The notes below the pieces were generated by a model, which made no database searches, had not been told where the DNA came from, and saw nothing but the letters and a program-made list of their open reading frames with translations. Positions 1-11,434 of a stretch of 64,000 nt of DNA are shown piece by piece (the stretch's first letter is position 1; every line of letters starts with the position of its first letter). Position numbers and translations under genes: made by a program. This DNA is from Perca fluviatilis (lineage: Eukaryota; Chordata; Actinopteri; Perciformes; Percidae). Where the stretch lies: positions 33,538,785-33,602,784 of the forward strand of contig NC_053116.1 of NCBI RefSeq assembly GCF_010015445.1, read 5' to 3'.

Positions 1-316
1 TACTTGGCACCGCTTTTGTGTCCATGTTAGCAGTCGCTAGGACTATCCGCGAGCACAGGCATTCAATATAACAAGAATTAATGAGGCAATCATTAAGATA
101 GCATTATCAGTGTATCTGTGTACCCAAGCACCAATAAAACACACCCCGTCTTATTTCCTAGCAACATAACAGGGTTATGTCTTTGGCAGTAGAATAAAGT
201 AGTGTAATAAATTATGCATTTGGTCAAAATTAACGTTTAATCAGAATGGCATTGAAATATACCTATTATTGTAATATAATATGCGTCCAGCCCCAAACAA
301 ACTAGACACTATTTAC
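1..316 (-). other. usp19 intron (partial)
   Basis: Non-coding sequence downstream of the Cys-box exon. No exon or clear repeat was seen. Confidence 0.7.
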
Positions 317-509
317 CATGGAAGTAATCCCTGAGTTCTCTGGTGTTGGACAGGGATTGGATGACACTGTTCATGAAGCAGGTGTTGCCGAGGTTGACCA
401 ATCCTGTAAAACCAGGCAGGCACACCTTCTTCTCCTCCTCTTCTTCATGGCGCTCATTGCCGGCAGGAGGTGCATGGGTCATGGGCTGCACCATGCAGGT
501 AGGCTTAGG
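317..509 (-). CDS. usp19: usp19 coding exon 10: start of USP catalytic domain (Cys box)
   Basis: Acceptor ..tttcctgtttcag precedes 509; donor gtaaat follows 317. The exon encodes [12 protein letters not shown], an acidic EEEEEKK run and [19 protein letters not shown], the Cys box of the USP fold with the nucleophile at 378-380. It ends in phase 1 after ...RELRDYFH; the next exon is outside the window. Confidence 0.95.
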
Positions 510-3500
510 CTGAAACAGGAAAGATGTACACACCATTTCTACAATTTGGAACCATTCAATTTCCATCTTCATTTCTGCTTAGATTGGACTACACTGCAAT
601 ATAGATCTTTTAATTTATTATTATTATTTTACTTCAAGTTTATATAGTCAATATCTCTTCTGTTCTCCCCTTTCTATTCTAAGACTGATAATATGGTGCC
701 AGACTGATAAGATCAAACCAACCAGTGTATTGCATCATCTCTTCAGTTTAGATGACTATTTGTTTTTCTGCTCACCGTGGTAACAGTGGGCTCAGAGACC
801 GTGCGAGGAGCAACATTATCTAGACCGCCATCCTCCACTCTAGATGAGGCCTTGGGGGGCTTAGGTTTCTCCTCCCCGACCCTTGGAGGCTCCTCCTTGG
901 CTGGGAGGCTGTGCTGGCTGCTGCCTGGCTGGCTCTTCTCAATGCACGAAGGGCTGGAGGGTACAGCCACCTTGGCGCCACCCACTGCACCTTAAACAGA
1001 GGAGAATGGAGCTTGTGGTTAGAAGATGAAGGTCTGGACCGTACTGGACATGAATAGTGGTAAACTGTGGTGTAAAGCCTTTTCATTTGGGCATACTTTT
1101 GAAAATTAAAAACGTTCCCATTATTTTAAATAATATAAAATTACTGATTTACACTTATTATTCTTTAGTTAATATAACAGTGCTGACTAATCACATGGTT
1201 TCTGCAATTTAAACAATCAGCTAATTCCCATATATTGCTGTACTGACAAAATCCTACGTTTAGTTTTACAGTTACAGCAATTTTCCAGATTATTACTTTG
1301 GAGGTTTGTATGTCAAAAGTAGGTCATTTGGTACCAATTATGAGAAAAACTGGAGAAAGAAGCTCCCTTCAAACCAAAGTAAATATATCAGGCTTGCGAT
1401 TGGCAAAGGAAAAAAAAGCAGGAAAATATACAAAGCGCAGAGCACGGCGCGGCAGAGCAGTTTGGTCAAATTTGTTATTCAATTTTATAATATACCTATA
1501 TAGCAATTTATGCGTAGGGGGTAGGCACCTAATTATTAAAAAAATGCTGCAGTAAAAAAACTTGGGAATCATCAAAGGTTCTTGGGGACCTGTTTTACAA
1601 GAATATTGTGGGGTTTGCTGAAAACTTAAAAAATTAGATCTACCATATGAAAATAAATTAAATAGTGATATGATTTTAGCATTTTTGCTGTATTGGGAAC
1701 AAGAAAGTAATGACAGATGTTTTTCAACGAAGGACAAAAAGAAAAAGAAATTGAAACTTTCCGGTTTTAAACAACATTTGTAGATATTAGAGTATAGATT
1801 TTAGAGTTTACGAGGTGCACCTGGATGCACCATGAGGTCCCTGTCGGCTCCCACACAATCGATTTCTAAGTGGAGTTCGCGCGACCGCTGCTCTCTGAAG
1901 TGTAGATCGTGTGACACCGGCTCTAAAAACGGTGGACAGAAATACAATTTGCCCATGACACAAACAAAGTAACTAATCATACAGAAACAAGGTGCCCATC
2001 ATACTTTTTTCCCTAGCAGCACAACTGTGTCATTATAGCTGGCAGTTAACTGCTTGTTGCACAAATGTGCATGCTCTCTTTAAAACAAACGTTACACCAA
2101 ACAACGCGCACATAATTATGCTGCAAACCCCACTTACATGGGGTTGTGGAGGCTCACTTTGTTCATTTCACGGCGGTTGGCATCCAGCTTATCCGAAATA
2201 CCCGAATCATCTTTTCTTTTTTTCTTTTTAAAATCACATTGCTGATATATTCAGTATTAATTTATTGTTGGAAACTTTATTCTCCATATATTTTGAAATA
2301 TATGTTTGACTGTAAACATTTTTTTTCATGTTTAGCTGACCTGTGTGTACCAAATGAACTGTCTCTATTTTTCCTGTAATTAGAAGCAAATTACATTGTA
2401 TTTGAAACTTCCAAGGAACTTATTGGGAAGTAATTTTGATATTACAAACTCAAAACAAACAAAATAAACTATTTAGAACCAGTTTCTGGGCTCTCAAGGG
2501 CACCAGGCCTTGGGTGTCACACAGTCTGCATGCCACATAAGGTTAGCAGGATAGACTGGCACCCGTATCTACTTACTAGCTAAGTTACAGAGTTCAAATT
2601 CCTGTCATTTAGAGCTACCCTAAAGAACACATACAAACGTAGACACGTACAGTAAAGAAACTGTACACACATACAGACACACACACCATGCCAGGAGTGG
2701 GACTTCGTACAAACACACAGGCCACTTGTCAGAGTGAGAAAAACAAGTCCACACTGATATGAAACCTGCTCTTTAATCATAAAGTAGACTTAGCCTACTG
2801 TAGCTTTAAGTATATTGTTCAATTAAAGATATGTTTTTAAAAAGGTGTTTGTATTTAATGTACAAATGTAATATATTGATTTGAAGATCATGTTTTTTCA
2901 AGTTGTAACTGACAGTGAGAATGTAACAACAGTCTAGAATTTCACCACACATGCAACTGCAAAAAATCTATAACTGCATAGTGTGAACAAGTAGAAGCCT
3001 GGCAGAACCTTGTGGGGCGGGGGCCTCCAGGCCCCCCCAGCGCTGGCTGTGCCTTTTCTTCAGGGTGATGTCCAGTCGGGACGGGGTGAAGGAGTAGCTG
3101 CATTGCTCAGGCTGGATCAAATTCCTGATTACAGCACGAGAGAGTAAAAAGAAGACAGGTCAGACTAAAAGACTAAAGAGTGACACAAGGCAACAGCTCA
3201 CCACTAATCTTTTGGTGTTTTGGGAATGATCAGACATTAAAAGCTCCTCCTTTGAAGGAGCTTTTCATTTACTGAAAATCTAGACTTTGTTGTGATTTGA
3301 TTTTGAAAAGCAAACAATGGTCAATGAATGGCCTGATGCGTATCATGACTACTTAAAGTGATGGTTCGGAGTAATTTCACCCTAGGGTCCTTTGCACCAT
3401 GACCTCGAGCCAAACACCCCCCAGAAGCTTTTTCCACCTGGGTCTAACATTGGGAGCGTTAGCGTAGAGTAGCGTTATCAGCTGAATAGCTTAGCGCAGG

Positions 3501-6500
3501 GGCTAATGGACCCACGTTTGTATCTCATAAATGACCCCACTAATAATGCCCAAAATGATACCAAACGTCTACACTAGTACATATAGATTATGCACTCATA
3601 AAACAATGGATTGGAAAGTTTGTAAGTACACCAGCAGAGGGGTCTGCGGGGGTACGCCGTTGATTCTACGCACAACCATAAAACGGCCTTTAGGATTTAG
3701 GGTTAGGTGCCTTGAAGTCGATGGTGGGGGCTTAAAACACCATCGAGCGACTGCAACACTTACCTGAGTTTGACTTGCCACTTGAAAACTGTGTTTGGAC
3801 CACAGTCTGAATGAAGCCGCAGAAAGGTAGTATCACTGTGAAAGGATGATGATAAAAAGGTCATTCACAGGTTGTTGTTTTTTAAAAAGACATTAAAGCA
3901 CGCCAAAAGGGCATAACCATCCTTTCTTTGAAGCATAATCACATTCACTACCTTGTCTGGAAGATGAGGGTGAAGTCCTGCTCCCTGAAGATGACCCTGG
4001 CCGTGTCCCTGCAGATCCCCTTCGTGTAAACATTAACCACCATCAGGTCCGTGCCCTTCTCGTACGAATCATTCTTCACAAATTGCAGGTTAACCATCGG
4101 CTCTGGGACTGCAGGAAGATGTACAAGTATCAACCAACACATTTTTAACTGCTAAATAAATCCGTGTTGACAACCTTAACAGCAACAAACCTGACTGTGT
4201 GCACACGTTTCTTTGTTATTGCTACATCAATCTACATACATTGCCCATACATAGACTTTGTGACAATATGGGGGTACAACGATTCTCCATGAATACACAC
4301 AAATAGAAAGAAGTTGGTTTACAATGGAACAATGACAATTTTGAGGCATGTATGATAGCCACACCCCAAGACCCTCTCCATTCCCCAAACCTTAACTAAC
4401 CTTCCTGTTGTTTCATTTCCAGAGGAGGCTCCTCCTTCGACTGGTCCTGCTTCTCCTCCTCGTCACAGCTGACCTGCCTCTGAGCTAGACCGGGTGACTG
4501 GCTTTGTTTGCCAGCCACGCCAACAGCCGATATCGAACCTGCCTCTTTTGATTCAAGCTGCTGGCGGATAAGAGTATCCTGCTCCGATTCCTGCTCAACA
4601 GACTTTTTCTCTGGCTCAAAGTCAGTTCTATCCCCCCGCGTTTCTAGAGAGGCAGAGTCCACATCGTTGTTAAAGCCGACGGGTTCGAGGCAGTCACTGG
4701 TGCTGACGGGAGCTGCTGGTTGGCTATCACTGCCGTGTGCTGTTGCTCCAGACCTGTCTGAAGACTGGTTTTGCTTCTCTGCCACCTGAATCAGAAAAGA
4801 CATTAAAAAGTTATACCCCAAAACCTCTAGAGAACAATTTTCACTCTCTAGGACCTTGGAGGCACTGGGGACCAAGTGAATATCTAGAAGGAAAACATTC
4901 TTCAGAAGTAATAAAGTAGGGTGGTTGCTGTATGTAATAATGTTTTTTTCTTTTTTGGGCATTTTCAGCCTTTATTTTTGAGAGGACAGATGAAGACATG
5001 AAAAGGGGAGAGAGAGGGGGAATGACATGCAGCAAAGGGCCGCAGGTTGGAGTCGAACCCGGGCCCGCTGCGTTGAGGAGTAGAACCTCTACATATGGGC
5101 GCCTGCTCTACCAACTGAGCTATCTGGGCGCCCAGTATGTAATAATGTTTGATAAAATAAGTCTATTTCAAGCTCTTGAAAAGGCAGAGCCCACACAGGC
5201 CAGATGGTGTTATTGGAAGTAATCTTATTCAAATCGTAGTGCGGAATGATTTGAGGAAATGACCAAATTGTGATTACAATACATTAACATTCCAGTCCTG
5301 TAGTTGTAGTCTATATAGTTTGAGATACAATGTTTATATCGATATACGATAATCACAAATTCTTCCAAATGAACAGCATCAAATTGCTTGTTGTTGAGGT
5401 TCTCAAAAGGGTTCAAACCAGTCATTCTGAGAAATGTCTACATCTAAGTAAAACTTAAAATTGGACCAGTTAAGGCATATTACATTTGTGGTATACTTAA
5501 CATTACTCAATGATATTCAATTGTGACACTCAAAAGTGGCACTGTATAAAAGCCACATAGTTAGGTAATAATGACAAACTGCTGGTGTTGGACAAGTCTG
5601 CTCTTGTGTGTGTTATTTTGGGGAGTTCACAGTGTAATATTTCAATATGCACTCATTAAAGTGAATTTGACTGGCAAAACAGTTAAAGTCCTGACATTAC
5701 ACAATAATAAAAGTCATAATTTTTCAAAACTAAAAAGTTTTGGATAAATTTTTATTTCTTCCAACCATATGTTAAATTAAGAGTCAATGTAGATTTACAT
5801 ATTGCAATAATATCATAATCCTACAATGAATCACTGTGAAAACTAAATTTTCTAGATGTGTTGGCCAGGTCATCATCAAAAAAGGGAATTTGTACATTCA
5901 TGATACAAATTGTTGATATTAGCTGCTTTATTTACATTTATTAAAAACGTTGCATTGTTTAGCTTTTCATATAGCTAGACGTCTTAACTCTGGGACAAGG
6001 CCGTTATGTTTAAATACCTGCCATGCTGATTCCAAACAGACCGCTTGGTCAAGGCAGTTTGGGCTTTAGATAGCTTTTACACAGTGGCCATTAATGTGTT
6101 AATGGCCACAAATCATGTGACAAATCATGTTCCGCTATGAACGTGCACACACATATTGTTCGTATCACGGTCGGTCAGTGAAGGCACAGTCACAGTGGTA
6201 GCGGTCATTGCCGGTAACTTACTCGTATGACCGAAGCTTTGTGACTAGCAAGCACTTTCTTACCGCTGCTGCCGTACAGTATCTTCCTTCAACATGCGCT
6301 GCAGATGCAAGCACCCGGCTCCCTCAATTTGAGGCACTAAGTGCTGAACGGCTTCCCGTCTCCACCCTTTTCCTAGTCCTCTATTCATGCCCAGCGCCAT
6401 TTGTTTTTAACTACTTTCTCAATTAAAACTCTATCTACATCATGGATGTATTATACATGCTCCAAGTTGGATAAACTTTGCCTCCATGTTTTTTTTTAAG

Positions 6501-9500
6501 CCGCATTACCACGGACACCACACCGGCACCGCACTCTCACATTTCGGCAAAGACCCGCCCTACTTTGCATCTGATTGGCTAGAACTAGTTTCATTGGTAG
6601 GTGGAAGTTCAATGATTGGTTAAATCCAGTGCATCAAAACAAATCCCATGTGGACTTTTTAATGTATTTATTTTTCTAAAATGCCAGAAATCGGGCACCA
6701 GGCCCGAGTACTTAAGCCCTGCGTTAGTTAGAGCTGCGTTCCTCTCATATGATTGGTAGATGAAATCAATTGACGAAAATAATAAACTGCATGCAAGTTC
6801 CCCAAAAAAAATTTCCTCACGGCCGCACGCCGGAGATCCGGCACGGTGCCGGAATACTTTAAGCCCTGAGACTGACATTTTTGTTTTGTTGTAGAGAACA
6901 ATATACTGTGAACTGTTTGGCCACACATTAGAGCACAGCTAATATCCAGGCACTAATAATCAGTGTTCACATACAGTACAGGCCAAAAGTTTGGACACAC
7001 CTTCTCACTCAATGCGTTTTATTTATTTATTTATTTTCATGACTATTTACATTGTAGATTCTCACTAAATGCATCAAAACTATGAATGAACACATATGGA
7101 ATTATGTACTTAACAAAAAAGTGTGAAATAACTGAAAACATGTCTTATATTTTAGATTCTTCAAAGTAGCCACCCTTTGCTTTTTTATTGATAAGGAAAA
7201 AAACTTCCACTAATTAACCCTGACAAAGCACACCTGTGAAGTGAAAACCATTTCAGGTGACTACCTCATGAAGCTCATTGAGAGAACACCAAGGGTTTGC
7301 AGAGTTCTCAAAAAAAGCAAAGGGTGGCTACTTTGAGGAATCTAAAATATAAGACATGTTTTCAGTTATTTCACACTTTTTTGTTAAGTACATGATTCCA
7401 TATGTGTTCATTCATAGTTTTGATGCCTTCAGTGAGAATCTACAATGTAAATAGTCATGAAAATAAAGGAAATGCATTGAATGAGAAGGTGTGTCCAAAC
7501 TTTTGGCCTGTACTGTACATTACTGAAACAACAAATGCAAACTGTTAATTAATAAGTGCATTTTGACATGTCTAAATGAAAGCAACCCAGTTGAGGTGAC
7601 ACAACTTTTCTCACCTGAGTTTTGTTGGTATGGCTGCCAGCAGCAACAGGCACTCCTGGTTTTTGTTCCTGGCCATTGCCTAGTCTCTCTGCTCGGTTGT
7701 CTACGTCTCTGCGTTGCATCTGTGGGCTCCGACCAGCGGGCAGGTGTGTGTGTGGAGCTTTACCATTGGCTACCGTAGACTCGACAGATTGTGCGTCCCT
7801 GTTGGCTGGTGACGGAGCCTCCTTGGTGGTCTTGGGCAGCTGTACAACGGTGCGCTTGGCACTGGGTTCCTGAGGCTCGCCTTGCGTGACTGCAACAGGC
7901 TTGCTGGTGGTGGTCGGGCCATCTCCAGCTTTCACCCCCACAGAGTCCGTAGTGGCCTTGTCACACGCTGGTTTGTTTTTTATGCCGCGCTTGACGCCCC
8001 GTTCAGCTTTGCCGCCGCGTCTTGACTCGCTGTGCGCAGGTGAGGAGGGAGGCTGGGCCTGGAGTTTTGGCTGCGAGGAGGACAGTTTGGGTTTCTCTAA
8101 TGAAGCCAAGGCAACAGCTTTCATCTCCAGCTCCTTGTCCTTTTTGGTCTCTGTAGGTACTGCCTCCTTCTCCTTCTTGTTTGACTGAAGCAGAGTATGC
8201 AGGGGGAAAACATTTTATTATTTAACCAAACGCAGACTGAGCCGAAGACCCCATTTACAGTTTGAATGCCACTTAGATGTTACTCAGAACTAAAAGTGAC
8301 ACATTGTCATGAAATAATACAATAAGTATGCAAAAAGTCTACATGTATTAGTGCAGTTTAAAACAAAACAAATGTACTCGGTACAAATAGAATAAAAATC
8401 TTTCTTGACTCACCTTAAGTGAAGGCCAGATGTGAAAGGGGATCTTCTTGTGCATGATGACATGGAGGAAACCTCCCTTCTCCTTGTACTGGACTCTGCT
8501 ACACGAGGCCTCAATTTCCTCCTGCAAATGGCAGCTCCACTGCCGTCCATCTGAAAAATTAAAAATTGAAAACGGATGTCATTAGAGCAGAGCTAGACTC
8601 AACATGCATGGTCAAACTGAAGCAATGACAAAATAAACGAGTCAACATGCAGTATGTGTAAGTTAAAACACATGATTAACATGCAAACTCCTGAGACAGG
8701 TTCAAAGTTCAACAAGGTTGTATTTTAATATTATTCAACTGGATTCTTTTGATGTATGCTCCACTGTAGTTTCTGGTTATGTTACATGCTTCACTAGGAC
8801 TTACCTGGAAAGCAAACATTGCAGTGTGTATCAGTAAAAGTTGTGTTGATATCCTCTACCCTCTGCACCCCTTCCCCACAGCGCAGTCTGACAGTCACTT
8901 CATTGACATTCTGCTTCCAGTCCACAAACACATCTGAAAAACACAAAGCAATGGACAGTCACACAGATGTGAAATCAGAGAAGAATCGTGAAGAAAAAAA
9001 AATGCACTTCTCCTGTCCACCCTGATCAATACAATACATTCAAAAATATTAGTCACAGGACTGAGCAAACCTCACTCAGATCAAGCATAAAAGCAGAAGG
9101 CCAGTCAGGATTTTAAAGGTCCCATGGCATGACAATTTCACCCTATGAGGTATTTTTTAACATTAATATGAGTTCTCGCAGCCTGCCTATGGTCCCCCAG
9201 TGGCTAGAAATGGCGATAGGTGTAAACCGAGCCCTGGGTATCCTGCTCTGCCTTTGAGAAAATTAAAGCTCAGATGGGCCGATCTGGAATCTTGCTCCTT
9301 ATGAGGTCATAAGGAGCAAGGTTACCTCCCCTTTCTCTGCTTTGCCCGCCCAGAGAATTTGGCCCACCCATGAGAGAGAGAGAGCGAGAGACATCATGGC
9401 TTTCAAACGAGCAAAGTGGCAGTTGGTCAAGGCCACACCCCCACTCTCCACCTTGCCCCCCCCCCCTCTCCTCCTCAATAGCTACAGACATGAAATGGTA

Positions 9501-11264
9501 CTTATGGTGCGTTCTTTTTGTCTTGTAATCGCAACTAGTAGCTCGAGTGTGACGTCACATCCATGTTGGAAAACGAGTTACCGTGGGTTGTTGCGTTGTT
9601 TTTGTCACACAATACTACGAGTTGGAGAAAAGATGGATTTTTGTAACATTTTTAGTAACATTTAGGATTCTATTCACCCAGTTATTGACATATTACACAA
9701 CTATATTTCACAGTTTGATGCATGAAAATTACGTTTTGATTAACTACGTTAGAGGCTACTGCTCTGCTTTCTGCTCAAGGCTCGGCTTAAAGCCGTTGTT
9801 GTCATATAGCAACCGAGCGTCTCAGCTGCACAAGCTACAAAATAACTAATTAGGCGGTATTTAACTCCTAATAAGACTGTAGCAACATGCCTATAGGTAG
9901 CAGTATACAGTGCTATGTGTACGACTTCTTCATTTGGTTACAACAAAGACAAAAGTGCTTAAAACTGTAGAAAACCACAATGTTTACTACGTGTGATGCA
10001 CGACGTAGCCATCTTTGAAAGTGAGCTCGGGGTCCTCTGAGTTCAGACGACTTGACGAGTTGTAAATACGACCTCGGGGGGCGTTCTTTTTGCAACTTCC
10101 GGGTCGTAACTCCGGAAAACAACTCGTAAAACGACTTCGGTGGACAAAAAGAACGCACCATTAGTAGGAAAGCTCATTGTGGGACTGGCTCTAGTGGCTG
10201 TAATTCTGCACCAAGGCTGAATTTCGGGAAAGAGACTTCAGATACAGTATTAGGGGACCACTAAGGCCTATATAAAAGCATCCAAAGAGCACCATGTCAT
10301 GGGACCTTTAAGTAAGATAAGATAAAGTCTATCTTATCCATACTGAAAATGTACCGGATCACAAATTTACATAGGGCATATCATTGCACTCATATGTGGG
10401 TCAGTCCAGGGCACTCAGTCACAGACCAAAGAAGACAGTACAGTGAACTCAGCAATCGCTGATGGGACATCTAAATTTGTCTGCGCCACACAAACTGTAT
10501 ACCAAGTAAACAATGGCAAATGATCAACGTGCCATCAAGCCACACACACACGCTTTTCAATGTAGAATCAAGAGTGGGAACTCAAACTAAAATATTCCAA
10601 CATGTACAACAAATAAAACACGTACCATTCTCCATAGTGACCTCAAAGTCAAAGCGGCTATTATAAATAAAATATCATCCCAAAAGTATAGCGAGCTATG
10701 AATTTCCCATCAGCAAAGAAGTCACGTATGGATCTTTCACACACTCGTATTTCGATTTGGACTTCAACTACGACAACTAGAGAGCCTCGACTTTCCCACC
10801 GTCACCCACTTCTTCACTCTCTCTCACCCAGTCTCTCAAACTTAAAAAGGTCACAAGCAACACCCAATCCCTTCCAGCTGATGACAGTTGCATTTCCAGT
10901 GAAGCCACGGCACAGTTTACTCTCATGCCAACATTCATCATATGAGCACAGTATTAGCACAAGTGAAGTGGCCACTTATACGGATTCCCACAGTTTAGGC
11001 CAGAAAGTCCATTAATGGAGCAGGAAATACTAGCAGAGTGGACTTAGCATTTCTATCTGCACCTCAATGTAGAAATTAATAATGGGAGGATAAATCAACA
11101 AAACTGCATCTCAATAAAAAAAAAAACTATTTTTTAAAGCCCTACAATCTATCACATTGCCTTGTATTCAGCCTCATCATGTTACACATACACACCACAT
11201 ATCAATGCAAGAAGTATCAAATCTCTTGTATAAAAAAAGCATATATATATGCTTTTTTGTGTTG

Positions 11265-11326
<62 letters not shown>

Positions 11327-11328
11327 GT

Positions 11329-11386
<58 letters not shown>

Positions 11387-11397
11387 CATATATATAC

Positions 11398-11434
<37 letters not shown>

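Larger units (their letters stand above)
4786..7614 (-). other. usp19 intron, 2.8 kb, repeat-filled
   Basis: Holds the SINE (4941-5133) and the long palindrome (6972-7517). It also has a repeat-like stretch at 6500-6870 with two related motifs (cccgagtacttaagccctg and ccggaatactttaagccctg). No exon fits between the phase-0 neighbours. Confidence 0.7.

Noticed and set aside
5040..5134. tRNA gene on the minus strand
   Set aside because: Boxes A and B are present but the clover-leaf is degenerate and a SINE body with a tail follows. The same architecture recurs at 12438, 21560 and 47430.
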